From: Neoceratodus forsteri
Lineage: Eukaryota > Chordata > Ceratodontiformes > Ceratodontidae
Assembly (NCBI GenBank): GCA_016271365.2
Contig: CM057449.1
Span: 1,565,396,501-1,565,460,500 of the forward strand
DNA length: 64,000 bases
Direction: 5' to 3'
In this document: piece after piece, positions 21,230 to 31,667 of the stretch
How positions within the stretch are numbered: position 1 is the stretch's first letter
Layout of the letters: each line of letters starts with the position of its first letter
Notes under the pieces: model-generated
What the model was told of the DNA's origin: nothing
Database searches by the model: none
Seen by the model: only the letters and a program-made list of their open reading frames with translations
Made by a program: the position numbers and the translations under genes

Positions 21230-22785
21230 CGGACAGAGTACATCCAAGGGTACTAAAGGAACTGGCTGAGGAGCTGGCAGGGCCACTGGCAGCCCTATTT
21301 AATAGTTCACTAGAGTCAGGCGTGGTACAGCAGGACTGGAGGACAGCACATGTGCCCCTCCACAAAAGTAGTCCTAAGGATGACCCAGGGAATTACAGAC
21401 CAGTCAGTCTGACCTCCATTGTGGGCAAGCTCATGGAGACTATACTAAAGGAAAGGTTGGTGTAATATCTAGAGGAGCATGGGTTCATGGGGGGGGGAAG
21501 GGAGATCATGTCAAACAAATCTAATTGACTTCTTTGACTGTGTCACTAAGACAATAGACAGGGGCCAAGTGGTAGACATCCTCTATCTTGATTTCAGCAA
21601 GGTCTTTGACTCTGTGCTCCACAAAAGTTTGATCAGGAAGTTGGTGGATCTTGGGGTTGGGGAAAAGATGGCCAAATGGGTGGACAACTGGCTGAGGGAC
21701 AGAACCCAGAGGGTGATTGTGGGGGAGAGTTATTTGGTACCAGAGAGGTAACCAGTGGAGTCCCACAGAGCTCTGTACTGAGGCCGGTGTTGTTCAGTGT
21801 CTTCATCAGTGACATTGGGGATATATTAAGGGCAAAATGTGCCTATTCGCGATGACACCAAGCTCTGCAGGAGAGTTGACACAGCTGAAGGGATACAGGA
21901 CCTACAGGAAGATCTGGAAAAGCTGGGGAGGTGGTCCATAATCTGGCAGCTTGACTTCAATGCCAAAAATGCAAAGTTGTGCATATTGGAGCCAAGAATC
22001 CTAGGACGGAGTACTACCTGGGTGGAGTCCAAATATCTGCATCAGAGGAGGAGAAGGACCTGGGAGTGATGATCACTAGTGACCAGAAGCACTCCACACA
22101 GTGCAAGAAAGCAGCAGCAAAGGTAAACAAGATGCTGGGATGCATATCTAGGGGGATCAGTAGTAGGAGAGAGGAGGTTATACTGCCCTTGTACAGGTCA
22201 CTGGTAAGGCCGCATCTAGAGTATGCAGTTCAGTACTGATGCCCACACCTCAAAAAGACATTAACCTGCTGGAGAATGTCCAGAAGAGAGGTGCAAAGAA
22301 GATAGCAGATCAGCAGGGTAAGGCATACAAGGAGAGGTTGGGGACACTGAACATGTACTCCCTGGAAGACAGGAGAGAGCGAGGGGACATGACTGGGACC
22401 TTCAAGTCTTTGAAAGGAATATATAAAGTTGATAAGGAGAGTCTCTTTAAGCTGAGTGGCACCCATAAAACGAGGGGTCACAGTCTTAAGCTGGAGGGTG
22501 GGAGGTTTAGGAGGGAGGTCAGGAAGCACTTTTTCACAGAGAGAGTGGTGGACACTTGGAATGCACTGCTGGGAGAGGTCATCTCGTTGAAGACAGTGGG
22601 CAGCTTTAAGAGAGGCTGGGATAGGCATAGGGGGAAGGTAAGGATCGTGGGTAGGGAGGATGGGAGGAGTGGGGAGGGAGGGCAGGAACATTAGTTCAAG
22701 CTGTGGACCCTGCAATACGAGCAGACTTGATAGACCAAATGGCCTTCTTCTGCAAGCTTCTTCATATGTTCATATGTAACACCCA
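21230..22785 (+). mobile_element. CR1-type LINE copy C
   Basis: This CR1 is 5'-truncated within the RT. It starts with the block before motif 0-1 (H-P-R, then W-R-T-A-H-V, N-Y-R-P-V-S-L-T-S-I-V-G-K-L). Next comes Y-L-D-F-S-K-V-F-D (21,587-21,613). The A-D-D-T-position region at about 21,840 has lost the usual F-A-D before D-T. The C-terminal domain runs through 22,694. It belongs to a different subfamily from copies A, B and D: its 3' end reads ...ATATGTTCATATG, not TCTATG repeats. Confidence 0.85.
21839..22694 (+). pseudogene. CR1 RT C-terminal remnant (copy C)
   Basis: Three frames (21,839-22,069; 21,979-22,239; 22,239-22,694) carry the conserved end of ORF2: D-T-K-L-C-R-R-V-D-T, W-Q-L-D-F-N-A-K, E-K-D-L-G-V-M-I, M-L-G-C-I-S-R-G-I-S-S-R and R-P-H-L-E-Y. 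The last frame has K-E-R-L-G-T-L-N-M-Y-S-L-E-D-R-R-E-R-G-D and H-F-F-T-E-R-V-V-D-T-W-N. The frame changes at about 22,010 and 22,239 show single-base damage in an otherwise well kept sequence. Confidence 0.8.
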
Positions 22786-22789
22786 GTGC

Positions 22790-23615
22790 TGTTCTTCGTA
22801 GTCCTGCTGTGAACAGTATCAACTATCACAACCTCACCAGTAGGCTATTCCACATGTTAACAAGCCTCAGTGTAAGGTAATGCTTTGTAATGATCCTCCA
22901 TATCCTCTCCCTTCCCCTCCCCTCCCGTTTGAGTGCCTGTGCCCTCTAGTTCCTGCTTGCACTCACCAGCTAACACATCTGTGTTTACACTAGTCTGTCC
23001 ATCCCCATAAGAAGACGGAATTCAGTGATCATGTCACCTCTCAACCTTCTCATCTTTAGGCTGAAAACCTCAAGTATGTCCAATGTTTTCTTTTTTCCTC
23101 TTATCCCATAAAAAAACTAATCAACTTGGTAGTCCTGCACTAAACTCTCTCAATCTCTTCAGTGTCTTCCTTGTACTATGCTGATCAGAACTGGACAACA
23201 GTACTCAAGGTGTGGTCTAACCAAGGACTTGTGCAGTGGGAGGTTCACCTCACTTCTCCTACTCCTTACTCACTTTGAATGAATTCCAACATTATGTGTG
23301 ATCTCTTGATGGTGTCAGGCACAGCATACCATCTAAGTGGCTTCAGCCGACTTTCCGCAGTGAGCCCTAGGTCCTTGTCTTCGGTTGTGCTGTCCACATT
23401 TGCGCCACACTAGCTGTATGTGTGGCCCAGATTCCTGGGCCCTTTATGTAGTACCTTGAACTTCCCCACATTAAATGTATGTCATCATTTTTCAGCCCAT
23501 GACGCCTGTAGTGCTTCCCCCCCACTGGTCTGTCTATTCTTCTTGGCAACTTCAGCAGTCTGCTGCAGCCCCCACACCCTCCATTTAGGTGATAAATAAA
23601 TATGTTAAAGAACAG
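22790..23615 (-). mobile_element. CR1-type LINE 3' part, minus strand
   Basis: Read on the minus strand, this is a CR1/L3-like 3' region. The plus-strand phrases CTCAACCTTCTCATC, ACTCAAGGTGTGGTCTAACC and the CCACATTAAATG region are the complement of the conserved CR1 C-terminal code. No long frame remains. It lies tail-to-tail with copy C, only a few bases away. Confidence 0.65.
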
Positions 23616-24002
23616 CCATGGAATATGTGTACGGTGGCCAATGATAACATTACCATGTCTACAGTTAGTAATACACATATTACATCACCAGGATTCTAGT
23701 GGCTTTTGTCTGGTTGTGGCAAGTGGAAAACGTGACTGTGGCCACTGCCAGTGGTACAGTATGGCTTGTTTTTATTTGTACATGTGCCTGCTACTATTGA
23801 CTGTATTAGCCTTAATTTTATGTATTGTTCCTTTATAGTTGTCTGGGTCAACCATGTTAAATGGGTCTGGTTCCCAGCAGGCTTACCCAATTGTTAAAGA
23901 ATAAAATAAATAAAAATAATAGGTGGCTCTGGATGGTTCAGCAGAATGGCAATTGGTTCTGGAGCTCTTTTTCTCAAAGTCACTGTTTCATATAGATTAG
24001 TT
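23616..24002 (+). other. Unassigned DNA with a LINE-tail-like end
   Basis: A LINE-style A-rich tail (AATAAAATAAATAAAAATAAT) ends at about 23,915, after a phrase resembling the 3' ends of L2-like elements (GTCTGGGTCAACCATG). The remainder has no recognisable feature. Confidence 0.4.
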
Positions 24003-24950
24003 ATGCACCTGGGGTGGGGAAACTCAGAAGCTGTGTACGACACAGGAGAGAGGTACTTACAGTCAACAAACAGTCACCAAGCAAGAAAGGGACCTCAGGG
24101 TCTTCACATCTAATGACTTCAAGGTAGTAAGTTGCTGCAACAAGGCAGTGAAAATGGCTATTGAGATGCTGAGGTACATTGGGAGGTGGATTTCTAGCTG
24201 GAGGCAGGAGCTGGTGCTGCCGTTGTATCGCTCACTTGTAAGGCCACACCTGGAGTACTGTGTTCAGTTCTGGATGCTGCACCTCTGCAAGGACATTGAC
24301 AGGGTAGATGTTGTACAGATGATTGAAAACAAAGTTATTGCTGCGCTGCAAAGCCGGGCAGGGTGCGAGCTGAGGGCTGCCAGCCCTGATAAACTGAACA
24401 AACAAAAGAATAACTCACATTCTGTAGCCAGGGGAGTGATACCCCAGTGAAGGAGGCAATACTTGTGGGGATCACAATACTTGTGAACATGGATGGCTGA
24501 GACAATTCAGGACTGAGCGGTAACAGTGTTGGGGTACTACAGTTCTGAAATAGAGTTGGATGACTCGAGTGAGGTATGGCAAAAAGTATAATTGTTTATC
24601 CTGCTCATTTCATAAAAAGCTAAAAGTAAATAAACTTACAATCACAATCATTATTTCTTGTTTCTCCTGTGTTGTGATCCCCACTGTGTAGTACTTGCAA
24701 TACTTGCCAAGAAATACCAAAGTCAAGTTTCTTCAACGAAAATATAAATTTATTTTAAATCATTCCAAACACATGAGTGAACCACTTGCAGGTGCCTTAG
24801 CGCTTCGCCACTTAAGGCTTCTATTTTCGCACTCTGGAGTGCAAGTTATTCTTTTGTTTGTGGAGGTTGTACAAAGAAAGGGAACCAAAATGGTGCAAGG
24901 TTATCAGGAAAAGCCATATGAGGAGAGGCTGCAAGAACATGTGACAGGGA
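24003..24950 (+). mobile_element. CR1-type LINE fragment, split by an insertion
   Basis: The first part (24,003-24,340) carries R-D-L, W-R-Q-E-L-V-L-P-L-Y-R-S-L-V-R-P-H-L-E-Y-C-V-Q-F-W and the following D-I-D-R-V-D-V-V-Q (24,148-24,322). The second part (24,862-24,945) carries the next block, with the word GGTTGTACA present on both sides of the interruption, consistent with a duplicated target. The interrupting DNA is the element at 24,398-24,861. Confidence 0.7.
24398..24861. mobile_element. Insertion with 17-bp inverted ends
   Basis: A perfect 17-bp inverted repeat bounds the segment: ACAAACAAAAGAATAAC at 24,398-24,414 and its complement at 24,845-24,861. The 464 bp in between hold no frame. 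Its centre (24,508-24,692) is the reverse complement of 20,056-20,242, so it is dispersed. A second inverted word, GTGGGGATCACAA at 24,465-24,477, recurs complementary at 24,672-24,684. Between the CR1 break and the left end lies about 60 bp of GC-rich DNA of unknown origin, so the exact boundary is uncertain. Confidence 0.6.
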
Positions 24951-25148
24951 GCTCCTGCCATTCTTGAGGAACGACCTTTTCTTAAATCTTTTGCAGCACT
25001 TCTTCTATTTCTTAGCCTAATCTAGCATTTACAGTTTCTAGTCCATAAGGTTGGCCACCTATGGGCACCCCTTCCCTTTCTTGACTATGCTATAGTGTCG
25101 TCTTGAATTTTCCTTTTCCCTCTCAGGTCCTCGTACAGGGAGGTTATT
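24951..25148. other. Unassigned DNA
   Basis: Nothing recognisable. Confidence 0.3.
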
Positions 25149-25833
25149 GTGGTGACCGCCAAGCGTATGTAAAAAAGGTTGAGTTTATTGTTGTTGGATT
25201 TAGTAAGTAATAGCACTATGTCATAAAATACCTTGATGTATATACCTTATGTTTATGAAACATGTAAATGTTGAAAATACCATGGCACTAGGTGTTTTTG
25301 ATAATGGTAAAAAGTACTAGGTGACTATTACAGAAATTAAGTTAGTTGTGCTATTTAAAATGCATGTAAATTGTAAGTTGAAGAAGTCTGAAATGTCATG
25401 GTGATTTACATATATCCCATGATGCTTTGCATTAGGGATGTATGTGTGATGTTGTGTTTCTTTGAAACTTGGCTTACTGTCAGTGCCCTTTGGAGTAACC
25501 CTTGTTTCAGTGCTTCTGCACTGAGGTTCTTTGTTTTTAGCTTGTTTTGTGTTTTTTTCATTTGAGCCCCCACTACCTAAGCAAACAAGGCCAGGATAGG
25601 GGTGGATGCTGAATATTAACTGCAAAGTTAGATCAGAGATCAGCGTCAGTAGGTGCTGGCTAAGTGCAGAGAAAGGACATACATAGTCTGTTGCTGCAAA
25701 CTGATATACTGAAGAAGGGATATGCCATTGCTTAAGGTTATCTACTGTATTTTGAATAAATATCACACAGAGATTGTGTGTCAAACTGGTAGTTCAGTGT
25801 CTGGTCCATCTGTTATCCCGCAACCCCTCCACA
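25149..25833 (+). repeat. Candidate LTR of a second retroelement
   Basis: The segment starts TGTGGTGACC and ends CCTCCACA, so it has TG...CA termini. It is about 685 bp and is followed at once by a primer-binding-site-like word TTGGTGTTATAAGTGGGAT at 25,837-25,855. That pattern is common after the 5' LTR of vertebrate LTR elements. A polyadenylation-like AATAAA (25,754-25,759) lies near its end. I found no second copy in the window, so the call rests on termini and context only. Confidence 0.5.
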
Positions 25834-26500
25834 GACTTGGTGTTATAAGTGGGATAACTTCCTGGAAGTGTCTGGGCTGGCCGAAGAGGGATGTTTTCTG
25901 GTGGATATTACCCAGATATCCCAGGATGACGAAGAGATGCAAGGGGACGAGAAACTACTGTGTCGTCGAGGCAGACCACCAGAGCTTCAAGACGACGCAG
26001 ATCGACTATGCAGAGAGGTGGAACACCAGTGCCAGGTGCTCGAGAGAGCCCTGCCAGAGAGTTTGGATGAAGAATCAGGGGAGGATTTTTCATGGGCTCA
26101 GCTGGAGAAGGACCTCCTGACTGAGCAGGATATTCCTTTGTTGCCTGTGTTCCCAGGATGCTGCCTGTTGGAGGTCGGAGATGCAAGTATGGAACTTGAC
26201 CCCAGGTAAGACTGTGCCTAGTGATACTGTGCTGGGATTGAAGACTCCAAGCAAGCAAGAAGAAGCCTGTGAGGCTGAAGAGACTTTTTTCTTGTATTGA
26301 TGCAGCTAAATCTAGTAACAGTATTGTCTGGGGTATACTGCAGGCTAAAGATGCTAATGTTACCAGAATGTTACAATGTGTTAAGATCAAGGAGGTGGTA
26401 CATCTGTTTTATTTGTTTTGGTTTTTTATGAAAAACCTGCAGAGGAGGAGGTGGGTGGAAAATGGATAGGAACCTGTGTTGGGGTAACACCTAGAGTGTC
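25834..26500 (+). other. Leader and putative 5' gag of the second LTR element
   Basis: A 113-codon acidic frame (25,868-26,209) begins shortly after the PBS-like word. It is rich in Glu and Asp with alternating Leu, lacks zinc knuckles, and ends at about 26,209 with no recognisable continuation. It may be the start of a gag gene cut by later rearrangement. I cannot name a domain, and a non-functional leader is possible. Confidence 0.35.
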
Positions 26501-27102
26501 TGCCCTCAGGAGTCTGTATCAGTAGCAAGTGAAATAAACGAATCAAGAGACATAGTGGGTTTATGTACAGGGGTTGAACCAAGGACTAGGTCCTGCTTAA
26601 AACTGACATCTAGTAGGGTTGGATCAGGTAATTACTCACCCCAGAGAATGTCTTTCTATGGTATTGGACTTTATAGCTGTGTCCAGGTTTTTGAGGAAGA
26701 AATATGGTGGACTTTCCCTAAAAAGAGATGGGAAGGTACCGTTAGTCTCTGTTGAGAAATGTGTTAATTCATCAGGGTACAGAATGATGATATCCACTAT
26801 GTTTATGATGGAATGTTTATCATTAATAGGGACCCTGAGACAGAGCTTCTGAAGATGGATGGGTGGAAGCTCCATCCCTTCTTGGGACAGTAAGGTGGTA
26901 AGCAGTCTGCAGTAACTGCTTTCCTCTTAAGGTGGGGATACACAGTGGAATAAAACTTATTTTCAAGTTTGAATCTTGAAGCTTTTGTGGTTCTTGCATT
27001 TTGGAGTGCAACTTGGCTCATTTGTTAAATATTTAGGGTCTGCCGTCCCTACTGCTGCGACTCCCCTCCCTCTCGAGCGCAGTTTGAATTTCTTCTTTTT
27101 TA
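26501..27102. other. Unassigned DNA between LTR elements
   Basis: Short frames without domain character. The end (TTCTTGCATTTTGGAGTGCAA at about 26,991) faintly recalls 24,825-24,846 (TCGCACTCTGGAGTGCAA), a shared hairpin-like word. Confidence 0.3.
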
Positions 27103-27189
27103 CCCTGTCTGTTACCTGTTCACAATACTGCGCTTAGAGGTTGGCACTGTGGCAGCTGAGGGCCTGACCTGCTGAGTGCGTTTGTGACA
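27103..27189 (+). repeat. 5' LTR remnant of the Gmr1-like element
   Basis: About 87 bp match the end of the 3' LTR (33,340-33,425) closely, including ACCTGTTCACAATACTGC and the terminal TGTGACA. The rest of the roughly 1.2-kb LTR is missing on this side. A primer-binding-like region begins at 27,190 (GATTGGTTGGCAGCGGTGG); I do not assign a tRNA. Confidence 0.75.
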
Positions 27190-27299
27190 GATTGGTTGGC
27201 AGCGGTGGAGATAAATTTGGTAACAGAAGCTTTAACTGCTCAGTGTGTCAGCTTAATACTGTACAGCTCACTTGCAAAAAAAGGCAGTGATTTATTTTT

Positions 27300-27495
27300 T
27301 TTAAAAAGAAACAGAACTATATTTATTTATTGAATTTTGATGACCGGGTAGGCCCACTGGGCCCCGGAGGTCCCTTTTTCAGGGGCGACCCGGGTGAGAC
27401 AACAAATTACAGGTAACAGATCAGTACAGTCATGTAATTGTAAAGTATTTAACAGTAAGAATACATAGGTTTACAGTCGAGTTCCTACCTGTTTT
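27300..27495 (-). mobile_element. LINE 3' end inserted in the Gypsy leader
   Basis: An A/T-rich lead-in (TATATTTATTTATTG) is followed by ACCGGGTAGGCCCACTGGG and CAGGGGCGACCCGGG. The same order occurs at 20,640-20,730. On the minus strand it is a LINE-like 3' end with a TAAA tail. It carries no coding sequence. Its presence between LTR and gag implies insertion after the Gypsy element. Confidence 0.6.
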
Positions 27496-27539
27496 ATTTT
27501 TTTTTCTAAAGTGCAAGTTAGAGTAGCCGTAGTTAGGGA

Positions 27540-28830
27540 AGAAGATGGCTTCCAACTACAGCGGCACACTGTAGACTACCTGAGGCAGTTGTGCCAGGAC
27601 AGAGGGGAGAGCCACCAAGCAGAACCTCATGGATGCCCTTATGGCAGAAGATGCCCAGAGCATCGAGTCACAGGCTGTGACTGTAAAAGACCAAACCATG
27701 AGCATGGAGGGGCTAGCGGCCAGTGCAGTGTCCAGATCCAGTGAGGATGACAGCAGGGCCAGTTCCAGTGAAGGGCCACAGCAGCAGGGAAAGGTCACCA
27801 GCATTTGGGAGCAAGAAGCAATCAGGCTGCAGATTGAGTTGTGCAGAATGGAGCTGGAGTTCCAGAGAGAGGAGAAGCGAGAACAGCGAGCCACAGAGGA
27901 GAAGAGGGAGCGAGAACAGTGAGATGCGGACCGTGAGGAGTGTGAGCACCAGAGATGACATGAACTGGAGAAGCTACGCCTCCAGCCACTAGCACCAGAG
28001 CAGGTAAGTGGCTTGGGTTTAACTGGAACTACAGGACTGGGTTACAAATTGAATTCCAAATTGATGGCTGAATTTAAAGAGGGGGAGGATATGGTTGCCT
28101 TTTTAAATTCCCTTGAAAAAGTTTGTATTCAGGCTAAAATTCCTAGAAGGTCCTTGAGCTTCCAGCTATCCCTACTACTTATAGGGGAAAGCTCGGGGTG
28201 CATTGCTTCAAATGGACAATGAGGACAGTAATGATTACAGCAAACTTAAAGCTGCATATTTAAAAAAGTTTGATTTAACTGCTGAAGCATACAGAGCTAA
28301 ATTCTATAAGCTCAGGAGAAGCCCTGATATGAGCTACGAGGAGCTAGCCACGAAACGTCAGTTTTAAAAATGTTAGTGGGAAGGAATTGAAGCAAACTCT
28401 GTAGTTAAAATTGAAAATTATGTTTTGTTAGAACAGTTTTTTGGACATGCCCAGCAGAACTGAAAACCTGGCTGGATGACCGAGATCCCAAAACAGTGCA
28501 AGAGGCTGCTGAACTCTCGGACTGGTATACCAAGAGCAGACCTGCCCTGAGAGGGAATGGGACGGGCGTGGCAGCGCAGAAAGGGAAAAGTGCGCCTTCA
28601 GGGCAGCTAAAACCCTCGCTGCTTCTATTGAAACCAGTTAGCCCCAGGTTTCAGAGAAAAGATTTCTCTGAGAAGAGAAATGAATGTTGGGTCTGTAAAG
28701 AAACTGGACATATTGCAAGACAGTGTCCCAAAAGGGCAAGTAATACACAACATGGGGCTAGGAAAGAAGTAGATTGTTTGTGTGTCCCTGGAAGCATGCC
28801 TGTGAACATGAGGGAACACGTGCACCCAGT
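27540..28830 (+). pseudogene. Gmr1-like Gag (capsid with SCAN-like tail, zinc knuckle)
   Basis: Gag is spread over frames at 27,629-27,922, 28,013-28,222 and 28,496-28,830. The N-terminal part is a Gln/Glu/Arg-rich coiled coil. The capsid part (28,013-28,500) is followed by a block with L-L-E-Q-F, A-E-L-K-T-W-L-D-D-R-D-P-K-T and E-A-A-E-L. This pattern strongly recalls the vertebrate SCAN domain (L-E-Q-F, then L-P-E-E-L, W-V, E-E-A-V). The SCAN domain is published as derived from Gmr1-like Gag. A CX2CX4HX4C knuckle lies at 28,685-28,726. Frameshifts sit near 27,920, 28,190 and 28,440. Confidence 0.8.
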
Positions 28831-28936
28831 CACGGTGAGTGGTGTACAGACACAAGGGTTAAGAGACACAGGGGCATCCCTGACATTGGTAAAAGGGGAT
28901 TTGGTAGAGCCTGGTCAACTAATACCCAATTAATTT
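28831..28936 (+). pseudogene. Aspartic protease remnant
   Basis: Directly after the zinc-knuckle region the frame shows D-T-G-A-S-L-T-L-V with the catalytic Asp at 28,865-28,867. This is the active-site triad of retroelement proteases. The following part should continue to the flap and the I-L-G motif; a similar word (V-D-V-I-L-G) appears at about 29,052-29,069 in another frame. A stop follows the active site at 28,934-28,936. The enzyme would have processed Gag and Pol. Confidence 0.75.
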
Positions 28937-29556
28937 GTAGCTGTACAAGACTTTACTGGTGAGGAGAAAACATTGCCCCTCGCTAGTGTTCTCGTAGACT
29001 GGGGTGAAAAAGGGGGAACTGCAACAGGTGGCTGTAGCCAAAACGTTAGCAGTGGACGTCATCCTTGGCAACAATCTCAAACAGGGAATGATGTGTGCAG
29101 TTACCCGTAGCCAAGTGGGAAGGGGACATTGTAGTTCCCTGGACCCCACGGAAGCCAGTGTGGAAATCCCTGGGAGGCCGATTCCCCAGCCTGTGTCTCC
29201 TGATATGGAGACTAATGAAAAGGGGGCAGAAATTTCCCCAGTAGCAGTTAACCACACAGCTACGAAGGGTTACTCCGAAGAAGGAGGGGTGACCCATTGT
29301 CCGAGGGTTAGGGATGGCAGTGATCCTGAGTGCCCTGATGCTAGTGCAAGGGACCCTAGTTTAGAGACTGAAGGGGACCTGTCGCATGCCTTGGGAATGT
29401 GTAAGGAGTTTGCAGCTGCTCAGAAAAGTGACCGTAGTCTAGAGAAGCTGAGGGCTTGGGCAGACTCTAGCGGAGCACAGGGAGATGACGGTAAACATAA
29501 GGTTTATTGGGAAAATGGACTGATGTATACTCAGGCTGTGCAGACAGAGGGGCGAG
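28937..29556 (+). pseudogene. Protease end and spacer before integrase
   Basis: A 197-codon frame (29,004-29,597) begins near the protease C-terminal I-L-G (D-V-I-L-G-N-N-L) and continues through an acidic, low-complexity linker. It ends with a segment containing W-E-N-G-L-M-Y at about 29,508-29,530. That is the lead-in of the integrase zinc domain found in Gypsy elements. No other domain is seen. Confidence 0.55.
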
Positions 29557-30180
29557 GTGATAGGCAGGCAGCTTGTCATTCCCCAGGGGTATCGTGAGCA
29601 GTTGCTCAAGATTGCACATGATTTTCCCTTGTCTGGTCATCTGAGAATCACGTGCACTATGCAGCAGTTGGCCCAGAATTCCTATTGGCCCAACTTCACC
29701 CAGCAGGTGAAGGAGTATTGCAGGTCTCGTCACAGATGCCAAGAAATAGGAAAGGAAGGTAAGAAAACCCAAGATGCCCTGATTCCATTTCCCATAGTGG
29801 AGGAGCCATTCCAGAGGGTGGGAATGGATATTGTGGAGCCTTTAAATACCCCCAGCTCCTCCGGGAAGAGGTTCATCCGGGACTGTGGTGGATTATGCCA
29901 CCTGGTACCCAGAAGCAGTAGCCCTATCCTCACTGAGGACAGACAAAGTGGCAGATGCCTTATTTGGGTTTTCTCCTGTGTCGGGTTTACGCAGGAGATT
30001 ATCACCGATCGAGGGGGTTCCTTCATGTCGGACCTGATGAAATGTTTGTGGGAGAAGTGTGGGGTGGTGCAGAGGCGCATGACACCTTATCACCCACAAG
30101 CCAATGGGCTTGTGGAAAGATTTAATGGTACTCTGACGTCAATGCTCCAGGCGTTTGCTGAACAGCATAGGAGGGACTAG
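29557..30180 (+). pseudogene. Integrase, zinc-binding and catalytic core
   Basis: The first 65 residues hold an HHCC-type domain: H-D then G-H, with C-R-S-R-H-R-C in place of the usual CX2C, so one zinc cysteine is replaced. The catalytic triad is visible as D at 29,827, D at 30,007 (I-T-D-R-G-G) and E at 30,115 (L-V-E-R-F-N-G). The last two are separated by exactly 35 residues, the D,D-35-E spacing. Between about 29,870 and 29,985 two compensating frameshifts replace the normal core sequence. The frame closes at 30,178-30,180 with TAG at a tryptophan position. Confidence 0.85.
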
Positions 30181-30641
30181 GAGAAATACGTTCCCCACCT
30201 GTTGTTTGCATACAGGGAGGTGCCCCAAGAGTCAACAGGATTTTCCCCCTTCGAACTCTTAAATGGGCGCTGGGTACGTGGGCCCCTAGACTTAATCCAG
30301 GAGGACTGGGAAGGCAAGCATGCCACCCAGGGAACTCCCGTTGTGGATTACATCCTTATGTTTAGGGAAAGGCTAAAGGAGCTTATGGGGACAGCCCAGA
30401 GCAACCTGGCAGCTGCCCAACAGAAACAAAAAGTGTGGTACGACTGCAGAGTCAGAGTTCACTGGTACATGGTGGGTCAGGAAGTCATGGTCCTTATTCC
30501 GGTCCAGAAAGACAAACTGCAGGCTGAGTGAGCAGGACCGTACAAAGTAGTTAGAAAGGTAAATGACGTGAACTATATCATAGAGTTACTTGACAGAAGA
30601 CAGGCTGAAAGAATGTACCATGTCAACATGATAGCCATATG
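30181..30641 (+). pseudogene. Integrase C-terminal region
   Basis: This is in the same frame as the core, beyond the TAG: H-L-L-F-A-Y-R-E-V-P, then G-F-S-P-F-E-L-L-N-G. That is the classic Gypsy integrase continuation. The frame stops at 30,529-30,531 (TGA, again at a Trp position), after which the GPY/F-like segment G-P-Y-K-V and a final N-M-I-A-I follow to about 30,641. No chromodomain is seen. The spacer to RT is short, as expected if both were in one Pol protein. Confidence 0.8.
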
Positions 30642-31667
30642 ATAATAGGGCTCACATGGTGTTTGTAATATGTAGTCCTGAGGAGGGGACGGACGAAGGA
30701 GACCCCCTTCTGGACTTGCTGAAAAAAAAGCAAATGGGAGACCTGTGTGGAGGCAGTTAAATTGTCTCCCCAGCTGGCCCCAGACAAGATCCAGGAAGTA
30801 AGGGAGGGTTTAGCAGACTTTGACCCCCTGTTTAGCACCATGCCTGGATTAACCCCCTTAGCGATGCACGATGTGGAGACAGGGACACAGACGCTCATAC
30901 AGCGGACAGCATATCGGGTGTTGGAGGCTGTCCAAAAGGACATTAGGAAGGAGGGGGAGGAAATGCTGGATTTATGGGAAATCCAGAGATTCCACAGCCC
31001 CTGGGCCTCACCCGTAGTCCTTGTGCCCAAGCCAGAAGGCTCCACTCATTTCTGTGTGGACTGTCGTGGACTGAATGCAGTCACGAAGTCAGACGCCCAC
31101 TCGATGACCCGGATGGACGAACTCCTGGACAAGTTGGGAGAGACGACCTACCTTACGACTATTGACCTGACCAAGGGGTATTGGCAGGTAGAGTTAACTG
31201 ACAGAGCTAGGGAGAGGTTGGCCTTCATCACTCTGATAGGCTTATTTGAATTTAAAGTAATGTCTTTTGGAATGAAGAATGCCCCGGCCACTTTCCAAAG
31301 GTTGGTGAACCAGGTGTTAAATGGTGCTAAGGAGTACGCCATGGCGTACCTGGATGACATTGCCATCTTTAGTGCCAGCTGGGAGGAACACCTGTACCAC
31401 CTTAGGGAAGTGCTGGGTAGGATACAGAGGGCCGGGCTCACTGTCATAGCTGAGAAGTGCCAGGTGGCTATGGCTGAAGTGGCATACCTTGGGCATGTTG
31501 TAGGCTGGGGACAGCTCTGTCCTAACCAAGTAAAAATAGAGGTGATCAAGGCATGGCCCAGACCAGAAATGCAGAAGCAGGTCTGGAGTTTTCTCGGGAC
31601 AGCAGGGTACTATAGGACATTTTTACCAATTACAGTGCCCTGGCTGCTCCCCTATCTGACCTGGTAA
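30642..31667 (+). pseudogene. Ty3/Gypsy-type reverse transcriptase
   Basis: A 306-codon frame runs from 30,747. It starts with a segment preceding the fingers (P-G-L-T-P-L, T-A-Y-R-V). Next come V-P-K-P-E-G, F-C-V-D-C-R-G-L-N (motif 1-2), T-T-I-D-L-T-K-G-Y-W-Q (motif A, catalytic Asp), M-S-F-G-M-K-N-A-P-A-T-F (motif B) and Y-L-D-D at 31,347-31,358 (motif C). It ends with Y-L-G-H-V-V-G. The upstream link at about 30,720-30,745 is broken by a run of eight As. Clade placement by order and sequence is Gypsy, not Copia. The frame is lost again at about 31,630. Confidence 0.9.
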
